In this document: one piece after another, positions 53,288 to 64,000 of the stretch
How positions within the stretch are numbered: the first letter of the stretch is position 1
Layout of the letters: each line of letters begins with the position of its first letter
Source of the DNA: Isoetes taiwanensis
Taxonomy: Eukaryota > Streptophyta > Lycopodiopsida > Isoetales > Isoetaceae
Reading direction: 5' to 3'
Assembly (NCBI GenBank): GCA_021234155.1
Contig: JAJEKV010000040.1
Location: 5,109,229-5,173,228, forward strand
DNA: 64,000 bases
Program-made: the position numbers and the translations under genes
Notes under the pieces: generated by a model
Database searches by the model: none
What the model was told of the DNA's origin: nothing
Seen by the model: only the letters and a program-made list of their open reading frames with translations

Positions 53288-55921
53288 CCCTTAACACTAG
53301 AGTTGTTCCGGGACCATTTTCGGGTCCATGGACCGTAAATGGTCCACCATACCCCCGCCACTTAAACCGATATATCTCACAAGTCAAATTTTAATTTTAA
53401 AATATAACACCACTATTTGAGTCTTCACTTGATTCTTAACAACCTGTGAGAATTTCATGACCATTGGATTCACCTTTATATTGGTATGATTGTTCAAACT
53501 TTGAAGAATTTGGCAGTTTTTACAGCATTCTAGAACTGCATTCTAGAACTGCATTCTTCAATTTTCTAGCATAAAAGTGTCTAAACCTTGCGAAATATGA
53601 AATTAATTGATATATTATAATAAAACACATCAATTTGCATGTTTCCATGTTTTGCCGCTATCATTTGATATCAATTGAAGTCGCCAAACCCTATTTTGCT
53701 TAAAAATGTTGCATGAGGTTCAAGAATTATTTCTCTCTTATTATTGCAAGTTTTGACTTAATTTTTGTGACAATGAGTCCTTAACTAGGCAACCTATAGT
53801 TCAAAGAATTTTTTTTATGTTTATATGTTTTATTAGTATCGTTATTAACTAAAGAAATTATTGTACAGAATTCAAAATAAAAATATGTGTTAAAGTGCTT
53901 CAATAAACCCCATCTATAAGTCTCATAAGGATAGTAAATGATGCATTCTAATTAACTCTATGTAGGAATTTACTTTATCAACATAAATATAGTGTAACTA
54001 GGGTATAACCATGCATTATCTAGATCTAAACAAGCTCTAATATAATAGGATGAACACAAAGAAAGGTTCCAAAGTGCACTGATTACACCTTTATAGGTCT
54101 AATACTCAACAATAATGTAGGTAGTGATAGTTATTGATGAATAGAAGACAATATCACGAAGTTTAGCCATGACTATAAATAAATAGATCAAAAGACTTTC
54201 CGTACCTGTTTTTCTAGTTCATCTAAAATATTGACTTATTGCACTATATTTCTTCCATAAGCCTTTTAAATGGCACAATATATGATAAAAGGGGATATTG
54301 AGATCCTTGTTGTGGTCTTATTAAAAAAAAATGAAGAAACCTACTTACTTTCCACTATTATAAAGTTAGACAATGTGTGGCTGCTCCAAAATGTTGTAGT
54401 CTAAGTAGGACCATAGTACATGTAGATCAACTTTTATGATAGGCTATAAATTTTGTAAATTTGAACCTTTGTTGGCAATATATATCTCAAATTTCATGTT
54501 AGAATAATATATTATATACAAGATTTGAATATAAATAAGCATGGACTATTTATAGGTTCAGGATTAAACCAACCGGATTGAGTATTTATTTGCATTGGCT
54601 CTATTCATTTTGTTCCCTACAATAATATTATGATTTCTCATCGTCTATAAGATAATCTTTGAAAGGTGTAAGTGGACTTTCTCATACATTCAAAGTAGCC
54701 TTTAACTACTTAATTTTTGTGCTCCGATATCACCTTTTAGATAGACAATCCTCCCTAATCAACCAATGTTATCATATATAATATGATATAAACTATATTC
54801 TAAAGAATTGATTAAGATGATGATGTTCTTGACTTTTAAATGAGAGGCCATGTGGACCAATAATTGGCATCGGCACAGCAGTCTATCTTGATCTTCTTTA
54901 GTCATACCTTTTCATATTTTTCCTTGGTTCATTTTGCATTGTTATCTTAACTTTGGGAAGCTTTGAAATATGGTGCTTGAAGTTCATTTTCAAGGCACAA
55001 ATCTAGAGATCAAATATGGAAAATATTTGATGATAACTTGGAACTAACACTAAAAGTTTTAGCCCAAACCTAGCAATAGATATTTTTTATTGATAGAGGA
55101 TCTCATGAAATACTAATATCCTAAAATTCGGCTTGAGATCCAATAAGGTAAAGAAGTTATTGATTTAAAATGAACATGTGGACCAATAATGGTCTTATGT
55201 ACAGAAACCTTTATTGATTTATCATGATCGTGCCTTTTGCTCTTTTTCTTTACTTGTTTTTTCATTGGTTTCATATCCATACAAGCATTCATATATGATT
55301 TTTTTAATGACATACTGTTTCAATAAATTTCCTTCAGATATAACAAAATAGACATCAATTAAAAGCTACTTAAAATTGTTACTATAAGTTAAAGCTGAAG
55401 CTTCAAATTACAGGCCAACAAATATTTTTTATGCATGGAACAATTAGTCAACTACTTATATACCAAATTTGACGTAAAAAAATCATTTTCATGCAAAAGT
55501 TATTGAATTTTAATTGAAACAGCCTTCTGGGAACCATTATCGGTCCACATAAGACAGAAAACTGTTTTGACCCTGTCATGTTTGACTGACTATATCTTCC
55601 TTTCTAGACTTCGGATTGGAACAAGGTTTTTTGTGCACTAATCCTTATCTCGTATAGAAAAATACCATTATAATGAAAAAAATCAAAAAAATCCTTTTAT
55701 TGAGACAGTTTTACATTATGTAAACATGAAGCAAACTGGACTTGACCCCCCTTGATTCACCTAAACATAACTTTCAATTTTGGGGGTATATGCATTTTTA
55801 ACTATTTTTTTCTGTGCAACATGACTGCCATATATTAACATGTAGAAAGGGTTTAACTGAATTTTATGCCATTGATTTTATATGAATTTTAAAGCGAACT
55901 GGGACAACTCTAGTGTTAAGG
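53288..55921. mobile_element. 2.63-kb TIR element, non-autonomous, copy 1
   Basis: CCTTAACACTAGAGTTGT at 53289-53306 is inverted at 55904-55921. TA lies directly outside each end (53286-53287 and 55922-55923) if the left end keeps one extra C. A palindrome-derived block sits just inside the left end (53311-53346). The inside is AT-rich and has no transposase frame; the only notable frame (55113-55313, minus, Lys/His-rich) looks spurious. The CACTA string in the TIR would suit CACTA elements, but a 3-bp target repeat was not found. The element appears to sit inside the 3' LTR of the Copia remnant. Confidence 0.7.
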
Positions 55922-55923
55922 TA

Positions 55924-56082
55924 TGAAAATAACCACGTATACAGAGAGAGAGTTCTAAGTTTTGCTTTAACATGCGCTACTGTCTGCATGTTCTTGGTTT
56001 CAACCCCTCGCTATTAGTTTCGCTAGACTTGCTTCAACGCTGTACAAGATTTACATGAACAAATAACTAACATTCCCCCTTC
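55924..56082 (-). mobile_element. Copia polypurine tract and start of 3' LTR
   Basis: On the minus strand GAAGGGGGAA (56073-56082) is followed by TGTTAGTTATTTGTTCATG from 56072. This is the usual polypurine tract next to an LTR beginning TGTTAG. The pol stop codon lies at 56067-56069, five bases inside the LTR. The LTR runs left for about 150 bases to the TIR element; its remainder may be beyond 53286. Confidence 0.6.
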
Positions 56083-57735
56083 ATGCAATCTTCCTTGCCA
56101 TTATATTGAACTGCTTTTCTCAAGGTCTGAAACCTTCCAAGTGACAATGCTTTGGTTAAGAGGTCTGCCATTTGATCAGCTGGATTAATGTAAGTAAGAT
56201 GAACCAAATGCTTTCCAACCATATCTCGTATAAAGTGAAGTTCCATCTCTATATGCTTACATCTTTCATGTAGAACAGGATTTCTTGACATGGCTATACA
56301 GCTTGTGTTATCACAAAAAATAACAGTAGGTTCAGTCCGTTCTACACCTAATTCAAATAAAGAATCTTCTTTCCCATACTACTTTTTAGTCAATAGAGCT
56401 GCAAAGATTGTATTCTCGCCTCTGCACTAGAAAGGGCTATGCTTCCTTGCTTTTTGCATTTCCAAGCTACAGGGGCACCTCCCATTAGCACAACATATCC
56501 TGAAGTTGACTTCCTTTGGTCTAAATCCCCAACCCAATCAGAGTCACAGTAGGCTTTTAATTGCAACTCATTTGAGTTATATATAATGCCAATATTCAAG
56601 GTTCCTTTTAGATATCTCAAAATCCTTTTTGCAGCTATCCAATGTTCTAAACCAGGGTTATGATTGTACCTGCTTAAGATTTTTACCCCAAAAGCAATAT
56701 CTGGTCTTGTGCAGTTAGCTAGATAAGCCAAGCACCCAATTAGTGATCTGTAGGGTGTGTTCTCCATTTGTTTTTTCTCTTTTTTCTTTTTTGGACACAT
56801 ATGAGCGTAAATTTTGTGCCCCGAACCAAGGGTGTCTCATGCTATATTGCGTACCACTCATGTTAAATTTCTTCAACATATTTAAAATATGAGTTGGGTG
56901 GCTCAAAGTTAGCAAAATTTGTTTTTTTTGCTCTCTATTAACTTCAATACCAAGAAATCTCTTAAGCTCACCCAAATCTGTCATTTGGAAACGTTTGTTG
57001 AGCAATTGTTTACAATGAACCAAGATACCTTTGTTATTTGCAACCATGATATTATCATCAACATATAGAGCTATAATACACCAATTCTTCCCATTCTTAT
57101 ATCTGCACAAATTTCCATCATATTTCAGCTTCTCAAACTCTTGCTCTAAAAGATAATTGTCCATGCATTTGTACCATTCTCGTGGTGCTTTCCTCAAACC
57201 ATAGACTGCCCTATGTAATTTCCAAACTTTACCTTCTTTTTCCTCAAATCCAGGTGCAGGCTTTAAATATATCTCTTCTTCCAACTTAGCATTAAGAAAT
57301 GCAGTACTTACATCCATATGATGAATTTCCATGTCACATGAGTTTGCAATGGCCAGCAACATTCTCAAACTATTAATCTTGACTAGTGGAGAGAATGTTT
57401 CATCAAAATCTAACCCTTTCTTCTGAGTAAATCCTTGTGCTACAAGTCTTGCCTTGAATTTCTTAGTCAATCCATCAATGCCTGGCTTTATTCTAAAAAT
57501 CCATTTATTGCCAACAACATTTTTACCTGATGGTCTATCAACTACAGTATAGGTTTCTGTCCTTTTGAAAGATAGCATCTCGTCCTCCATAGCTTTTTTC
57601 CAGTTTTCAGAATCCTTACTGTTAATAGCTTGGTTTGGTTTGATTGCTTGGCCTTCAGCCCTAGTTTCATTTATGCCCTTGTCCATGCTTTGTATCATCT
57701 TGTCGCCTTCTTTGGGCTTCGTGCATGTTAATTTT
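56067..57735 (-). pseudogene. Ty1/Copia pol remnant: reverse transcriptase and RNase H
   Basis: Reverse transcriptase (57698-56715) begins after the linker with NWKKAMEDEMLSF and has KARLVAQGF, HHMDVSTAFLN, YGLRKAPREWY and the catalytic ALYVDDNIMVA. The frame shifts near 56800, where RSLIGCLAYLANCTRPDIAF starts the connection. RNase H shows AYCDSDWVGDLDQRKSTSGY and LSSAEA, then a second shift near 56400, and ends ADLLTKALSLGRFQ...KGEC at 56067. Gag, protease and integrase are missing: the remnant stops abruptly at about 57735, next to the second set of kinase exons. Confidence 0.9.
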
Positions 57736-57789
57736 TTTTTATCCTAATCTCTCATGGATGTTAAAGATGCTCATTTCTTTTTGTTCCAG

Positions 57790-58859
57790 GGAGTCTTGCC
57801 AGATGGCACCGTCGTAGCTGTTAAAAAATTATCAACAAAATTAGATAGGGGGTTGGCATCATCAGAATCAAATAAACAAGAGTTTATGAATGAAATATCT
57901 GTGATATCAACAGTTAAAACACCGTAATTTGGTGAAACTCCTTGGATGCTGCATCGAAGGGGATCACAGAATTTTGGTCCTGGAATTCCTAGAAAACAAT
58001 AGCCTTCAACAAACATTGCTTGGTATTATTGTAACTTTTTTTATTTTCTTTTTTCTTGTTTAATATTTGAATATGTTGTAGGTCCATCTAAGTTATACAT
58101 AGATTGGCCAACGCGATACAACATATGTGTGGAAATTGCAATCGGCATTGCTTATTTGCACGAAGAATCACTTCCTAGAATAATTCATCGTGATATCAAA
58201 GCTAGTAATATACTCTTAGACAAAATGTTACGTCCAAAGATTGTAGATTTTGGGATAGCAAAACTTTTCGGAGATGAACAAACCCATATTAGCACTAAAA
58301 TAGTTGGAACACTGTAAGTTTACCCGAGAAGTAAATGTATCTTCTTGATTATTAAGTATCTCTAATAGCATTGTATTGTGTCGGGATCAAAGTGGCTATT
58401 TATCTCCAGAATATGCAACACGTGGCCAACTCACAGAAAAGCTAGATGTTTATAGTTTTGGAGTGCTTGCATTGGAGATAATTAGTGGCCGGAACAATCT
58501 TGATTTATCCGTACCACCAGACAAGATTTATCTATTGGAATGGGTGAGTGTTACCATCTTCATGCCTTTTATCTAGAGTACATTAATGGCATGGGTGATT
58601 CTTACGAGATTTTAAATTATAGGTAATGCAACTAAACAAGGTAAACTCTGTTCTTCAAGTGATTGACCCCATTCTCGGGAATCAATATGTGAAAGAAGAA
58701 GCCATGGCAATTATTGAGGCTGCCATCCTTTGCATACAAGCTTCTCCCAACAAACGTCCCATGATGTCAAAGGTTGTTAATATGCTTACTAGACCTAACA
58801 AAATTACATGTTCTATCAATCAGGATTTTATCTTTCCTTTTGGTCTCAGTGGACAATAA
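57790..58859 (+). pseudogene. Receptor kinase duplicate, last four exons only
   Basis: Exons are at 57790-58022, 58082-58313, 58393-58543 and 58623-58859, each matching copy 1. The extracellular, membrane and glycine-loop exons are absent, and Copia sequence replaces them on the left. An extra A at about 57918 (GTTAAAACACC) shifts the first exon and gives a stop at once. The catalytic HRDIKASN is kept; PKIVDFG replaces PKIADFG. The last exon is intact and ends LSGQ at 58857-58859. Without an N-lobe start it cannot give an active kinase. Confidence 0.88.
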
Positions 58860-59249
58860 AAATGCATTCTATTCTATTTTATTCTATTCTATCTATCAAC
58901 TTATAAAGCGCCTTGAATATTGATTGTAAATTGACTTGTAATAAATTTGAAATTCATATATGCTTACCTTAACAATATCGTGATCCAAAGAACTAGAATG
59001 CCAGTGTTTATGGGCCTTTTTATTTTATCATATTAGGGTATGTTATCAGGCAAGACTTGATCAATGGGAATTTGTACTGCGAAATTTATTGTATGCTACA
59101 TTATGCGCAATGAATGTTGTAATTATTTGATAGAGATATGGATAAGATCTGCATATGAACTCAACTATAATATATAATAACAATATATCAAAGTTAAGAC
59201 AATGAAAAATCAAAGGGTTTGTTGGACTCTTCTATAATATCATCTTCTT
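58860..59249. other. 3' flank of kinase duplicate
   Basis: Same content as 51444-51835, including the (TTCTA)n run at 58866-58892. Nothing coding. Confidence 0.6.
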
Positions 59250-59912
59250 TATATTATAATGTTATACCATAGGTCTTGGATTGGATCAATCCCTAATTCG
59301 AATGGTCGAGATCATCTAGATGCATCCAAAGGGCGAGATTTCTCACAAAATTTCCTACCACCATAATTGGTCATGTTTTGATCTTTTATGGGGAAAGGGT
59401 AAAGGAAAAGAAGAAGAAAGGAAAAGGGAGGAGGAAAGAGAGAACATGAAAGGACAAAAAGGCATGGGGAAAGGGAAAAAAGAGAAAGAGAAAAGGATGG
59501 GGATAAGAGAAGAGAAAAATGCATAGGAAAAAGAAAGGAAAGGAAAAGAAAAAAATCAAAAAGAGAGGGAAAGGAAAAGAAGAAAAGGGCACAAGAAAAA
59601 GGGGAAGAGGTAAAGAGGAAATGGTGTAGGAAAAAAGGGAAGAGTTATGGAAAGGGTGAAGAATGGAAAAATGAAGGGAAAAAAAGAGCATAGGAAAAGG
59701 AAAGGGGAAAAGAGCATGGGAAAAAGCAGAAAAAGAGAAACGGTGGGGAAAGAAAAAAAGGGAAGAAAAAAATGGCATGGAAAAGGAGGGGAGAGAGGGA
59801 AGGAGAAGGGAAAAGTTGCACCGAGAAATGGAAAAGAGTGAAAGGTTGGGAAAATGAGGAAAAGGGCAGGTAAAAGGGGGAACAAGAAAAGGATGAGGAA
59901 ATCTGGATGTTT
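59250..59912 (+). repeat. Polypurine repeat element, copy 4
   Basis: Duplicate of copy 3. The main difference is at 59549-59585, where copy 3 has GGGAGCGGG and AAATCTGAG in place of purines only. Confidence 0.85.
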
Positions 59913-59987
59913 GAAATCTTTAGCAGCAAGAGAAGAATGAATCCGGCTTTTTGGAAGGCAGATCTGGTGATAAAAAGTATGCACGCT

Positions 59988-60476
59988 TGATTCCATCAAC
60001 CATATCGACCTTCTCCTCACTGCAAAGATGGGTTCAAGCTCAGGCACTCTTCTCAGAACTGTTGCAGCCTAAAGAATGGGGTTTATAGAATCACAATTGA
60101 CGAACTGAGAAAAAGAGCCAACAAGAACCAAAACCTTTGTTCTGACGCCGGCTGGAGCAAGGTCTCCCTAAAGGTGGTAGATAAATGGACTGAAACTTTC
60201 CCTCCAGAAGCCGAAGAATGGTATAAGGATTTCAAGTTCTATACTGAATGCACCCTGCCTGATGTAGTGGTCTCCCTGGAGAATATAAAATGCAAGTACC
60301 AGATACCAGAGGCCCCTTTTGTCAGCTCCAATGGATGCAGCATCACAGACAAAAATAATTTTTTTATTCCAGAAGATGTGTCACTCTATACTTGTCCCAA
60401 CTGCTATGAACTCAAAAAAAGAACCTGCATCAGATTCAGCACATGGATCAACCCCATATCTTCTCCGTCGATTTAG
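59988..60476 (+). CDS. Cys-rich protein fragment of unknown function
   Basis: The frame is open for about 160 codons and ends in TAG at 60474-60476. It reads HCKDGFKLRHSSQNC, RITIDELRKRANKNQ, CSDAGWSKVSLKVVDKW, PEAEEWYKDFKFYTECTLPD, CKYQIPEAPFVSSNGCS, FFIPEDVSLYTCPNCYEL. It holds at least eleven Cys, including CPNC, so metal binding or disulphides are possible. There is no clear start codon: an upstream stop lies near 59985 and no Met begins the frame, so an upstream exon or a GTG/ATG further in would be needed. It is not recognised. It lies between the polypurine array and the TIR element, and it may be an exon of a lost host gene or part of an unknown element. Confidence 0.45.
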
Positions 60477-60702
60477 CATGGATAATAGTTCTAAGTTTGG
60501 ATTTCGGTGGCCTCCAAATATCCCACAGTCTTTTTGCATGAAATCGGCTTGGTTCGAAATATCCCACAGTACTTTAAACCATTGACATAAAAACTTTTGA
60601 ACCATGGCACTATTGTAGAATATATTAACTCCCTTTCAACCTTGAAACTAGTCTGCATGTTGCCATCACAATTTTAAACCATTGTAATCTTCAATTAAGT
60701 TA

Positions 60703-63336
60703 CCCTTAACACTAGAGTTGTTCCGGGGACCATTTCTGGTCCATGGACCAGAAATGGTCCACCATACCCCCTGCCACTTAAACCGATATATCTCACAAGT
60801 CAAATTTTAATTTTAAAATATAACACCACTATTTGAGTCTTCACTTGATTCTTAACAACCTGTGAGAATTTCATGACCATTGGATTCACCTTTATATTGG
60901 TATGATTGTTCAAACTTTGAAGAATTTGGCAGTTTTTACAGCATTCTAGAACTGCATTCTAGAACTGCATTCTTCAATTTTCTAGCATAAAAGTGTCTAA
61001 ACCTTGCGAAATATGAAATTAATTGATATATTATAATAAAACACATCAATTTGCATGTTTCCATGTTTTGCCGCTATCATTTGATATCAATTGAAGTCGC
61101 CAAACCCTATTTTGCTTAAAAATGCTGCATGAGGTTCAAGAATTATTTCTCTCTTATTATTGCAAGTTTTGACTTAATTTTTGTGACAATGAGTCCTTAA
61201 CTAGGCAACCTATAGTTCAAAGAATTTTTTTTATGTTTATATGTTTTATTAGTATCGTTATTAACTAAAGAAATTATTGTACAGAATTCAAAATAAAAAT
61301 ATGTGTTAAAGTGCTTCAATAAACCCCATCTATAAGTCTCATAAGGATAGTAAATGATGCATTCTAATTAACTCTATGTAGGAATTTACTTTATCAACAT
61401 AAATATAGTGTAACTAGGGTATAACCATGCATTATCTAGATCTAAACAAGCTCTAATATAATAGGATGAACACAAAGAAAGGTTCCAAAGTGCACTGATT
61501 ACACCTTTATAGGTCTAATACTCAACAATAATGTAGGTAGTGATAGTTATTGATGAATAGAAGACAATATCACGAAGTTTAGCCATGACTATAAATAAAT
61601 AGATCAAAAGACTTTCCGTACCTGTTTTTCTAGTTCATCTAAAATATTGACTTATTGCACTATATTTCTTCCATAAGCCTTTTAAATGGCACAATATATG
61701 ATAAAAGGGGATATTGAGATCCTTGTTGTGGTCTTATTAAAAAAAAATGAAGAAACCTACTTACTTTCCACTATTATAAAGTTAGACAATGTGTGGCTGC
61801 TCCAAAATGTTGTAATCTAAGTAGGACCATAGTACATGTAGATCAACTTTTATGATAGGCTATAAATTTTGTAAATTTGAACCTTTGTTGGCAATATATA
61901 TCTCAAATTTCATGTTAGAATAATATATTATATACAAGATTTGAATATAAATAAGCATGGACTATTTATAGGTTCAGGATTAAACCAACCGGATTGAGTA
62001 TTTATTTGCATTGGCTCTATTCATTTTGTTCCCTACAATAATATTATGATTTCTCATCGTCTATAAGATAATCTTTGAAAGGTGTAAGTGGACTTTCTCA
62101 TACATTCAAAGTAGCCTTTAACTACTTAATTTTTGTGCTCCGATATCATCTTTTAGATAGACAATCCTCCCTAATCAACCAATGTTATCATATATAATGT
62201 GATATAAACTATATTCTAAAGAATTGATTAAGATGATGATGTTCTTGACTTTTAAATGAGAGGCCATGTGGACCAATAATTGGCATCGGCACAGCAGTCT
62301 ATCTTGATCTTCTTTAGTCATACCTTTTCATATTTTTCCTTGGTTCATTTTGCATTGTTATCTTAACTTTGGGAAGCTTTGAAATATGGTGCTTGAAGTT
62401 CATTTTCATGGCACAAATCTAGAGATCAAATATGGAAAATATTTGATGATAACTTGGAACTAACACTAAAAGTTTTAGCCCAAACCTAGCAATAGATATT
62501 TTTTATTGATAGAGGATCTCATGAAATACTAATATCCTAAAATTCGGCTTGAGATCCAATAAGGTAAAGAAGTTATTGATTTAAAATGAACATGTGGACC
62601 AATAATGGTCTTATGTACAGAAACCTTTATTGATTTATCATGATCGTGCCTTTTGCTCTTTTTCTTTACTTGTTTTTTCATTGGTTTCATATCCATACAA
62701 GCATTCATATATGATTTTTTTAATGACATACTGTTTCAATAAATTTCCTTCAGATATAACAAAATAGACATCAATTAAAAGCTACTTAAAATTGTTACTA
62801 TAAGTTAAAGCTGAAGCTTCAAATTACAGGCCAACAAATATTTTTTATGCATGGAACAATTAGTCAACTACTTATATACCAAATTTGACGTAAAAAATCA
62901 TTTTCATGCAAAAGTTATTGAATTTTAATTGAAACAGCCTTCTGGGAACCATTATCGGTCCACAGAAGACAGAAAACTGTTTTGACCCTGTCATGTTTGA
63001 CTGACTATATCTTCCTTTCTAGACTTCGGATTGGAACAAGGTTTTTTGTGCACTAATCCTTATCTCGTATAGAAAAATACCATTATAATGAAAAAAATCA
63101 AAAAAATCCTTTTATTGAGACAGTTTTACATTATGTAAACATGAAGCAAACTGGACTTGACCCCCCTTGATTCACCTAAACATAACTTTCAATTTTGGGG
63201 GTATATGCATTTTTAACTATTTTTTTCTGTGCAACATGACTGCCATATATTAACATGTAGAAAGGGTTTAACTGAATTTTATGCCATTGATTTTATATGA
63301 ATTTTAAAGCGAACTGGGACAACTCTAGTGTTAAGG
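60703..63336. mobile_element. 2.63-kb TIR element, copy 2
   Basis: CCTTAACACTAGAGTTGT at 60704-60721 is inverted at 63319-63336, so the length is the same as in copy 1. A perfect 34-bp palindrome sits 6 bases inside the left TIR. About seven single-base differences separate the two copies beyond the first 60 bases. Confidence 0.7.
60727..60760. repeat. Perfect 34-bp palindrome inside TIR element
   Basis: The half-site GGACCATTTCTGGTCCA is followed at once by its reverse complement, with no spacer. In copy 1 (53311-53346) the same place has TTCGGG for TTCTGG and CCGTAAA for CCAGAAA, which breaks the symmetry. Confidence 0.9.
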
Positions 63337-63480
63337 TATGAAAATAACCACGTATACAGAGAGAGAGTTCTAAGTTTTGCTTTAACATGCGCTACTGTCT
63401 GCATGTTTTTGGTTTCAACCCTGCTATTAGTTTCTGCTAGACTTGCTTCAACGCTGTACAAGATTTACATGAACAAATAA

Positions 63481-64000
63481 CTAACATTCCCCCTTCATGC
63501 AATCTTCCTTGCCATTATATTGAACTGCTTTTCTCAAGGTCTGAAACCTTCCAAGTGACAATGCTTTGGTTAAGAGGTCTGCCATTTGATCAGCTGGATT
63601 AATGTAAGTAAGATGAACCAAATGCTTTCCAACCATATCTCGTATAAAGTGAAGTTCCATCTCTATATGCTTACATCTTTCATGTAGAACAGGATTTCTT
63701 GACATGGCTATACAGCTTGTGTTATCACAAAAAATAACAGTAGGTTCAGTCCGTTCTACACCTAATTCAGTCAGCAATCTTCTTTCCCATACTACTTCTT
63801 TAGTCAATAGAGCTGCAGCATTGTATTCTGCCTCTGCACTAGAAAGGGCTATGCTTCCTTGCTTTTTGCATTTCCAAGCTACAGGGGCACCTCCCATTAG
63901 CACAACATATCCTGAAGTTGACTTCCTTTGGTCTAAATCCCCAACCCAATCAGAGTCACAGTAGGCTTTTAATTGCAACTCATTTGAGTTATATATAATG
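63481..64000 (-). pseudogene. Copia RNase H, intact frame, cut by window end
   Basis: This is the undamaged counterpart of 56067-56590. The frame is open from the window edge to 63481: QLKAYCDSDWVGDLDQRKST, LSSAEAEYNAAALLTKEVVW, FCDNTSCIAMSRNP and MADLLTKALSLGRFQ, ending in KGEC. It keeps the RNase H Asp and Glu positions. Since copy 1 has two frame changes over the same span, copy 2 probably shows the original sequence. The reverse transcriptase lies beyond the window. Confidence 0.88.

Larger units (their letters stand above)
50221..57632 (+). repeat. Tandem duplication, unit 1 (7412 bp)
   Basis: The left breakpoint lies in the kinase intron (50220/50221), inside or at the edge of a 103-bp Copia sliver. 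The unit ends at 57632 in Copia sequence, and the next base begins the second unit. Over most of its length unit 1 matches unit 2 at 99% or better, which means a recent duplication or an assembly duplication. Confidence 0.85.
57633..64000 (+). repeat. Tandem duplication, unit 2, cut by window end
   Basis: Corresponds to 50221-56590 of unit 1 with an offset of 7412-7415 bases. It ends at the window edge, so a third unit or the true right border lies outside. Confidence 0.85.

Noticed and set aside
55113-55313. 66-codon Lys/His-rich minus frame inside the TIR element, present in both copies
   Set aside because: Identity between copies only reflects the recent duplication; no transposase motif or homology is visible.
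57565-57747. Plus-strand 60-codon frame before the second kinase exon set
   Set aside because: It is antisense to the Copia linker and reverse transcriptase and has no link to the kinase frame.

Overview
This window looks like nuclear DNA of a land plant with a large, transposon-rich genome. The evidence is one host gene of a plant-only architecture (leucine-rich repeats, malectin-like domain, membrane segment, kinase), GT-AG/GC-AG introns of up to about 12 kb, and dense L1-type, other non-LTR, Copia, probable Ty3 and TIR elements. A fern or gymnosperm would fit the intron inflation, but that is inference; the sequence does not fix the lineage. There are no bacterial genes, rRNA genes, intact tRNA genes or CRISPR arrays.

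Layout. 1-7 kb: an AGATTC-rich array, unassigned sequence, and a decayed minus-strand LTR element with a tRNA-Met-type primer site. 7.07-13.37 kb: a 6.3-kb minus-strand L1-type LINE with a target-site duplication, nested in a TTCTAGAACATTC repeat field. 13.4-17.7 kb: more simple and tandem repeats and a tRNA-derived SINE-like segment. 17.7-23.2 kb: a plus-strand non-LTR element of a second family (called family B here) with 5' tandem repeats and a (TATTC)n tail. 23.2-24.7 kb: a diverged tandem pair of about 700 bp with SINE-like parts.

24.8-51.4 kb holds the only clear host gene: the 3' two-thirds of an LRR-VIII-type receptor-like kinase on the plus strand, rebuilt here exon by exon. Each LRR sits on a ~72-nt phase-2 exon; then come two malectin-like exons, a transmembrane exon and five kinase exons. 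The 5' exons (signal peptide, first LRRs) were not found in the window. Its three largest introns (12.3, 4.8 and 6.4 kb) carry polypurine arrays, LINE fragments, a 200-bp MITE, a P450 fragment, SINE duplications and a 1.14-kb Pack-MULE-like transposon that has captured part of an unrelated LRR gene.

50.2-64.0 kb is a direct tandem duplication with a 7.41-kb unit. Each unit holds the last four kinase exons, a polypurine array, an unrecognised Cys-rich reading frame, a 2.63-kb TIR element and a Copia pol remnant on the minus strand. The second unit is cut by the window end. The copies are nearly identical except in patches where copy 1 differs systematically at CAG/CTG/GC sites, which may be a basecalling or polishing artefact.

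Apart from the receptor kinase and perhaps the Cys-rich frame, everything supported here is mobile or repetitive DNA. No operon-like cooperation between genes is visible. The strongest candidates for novelty are the Pack-MULE with its clustered GCTTAAGC palindromes, the polypurine repeat family with a conserved head, and the 200-bp MITE with a minisatellite core.
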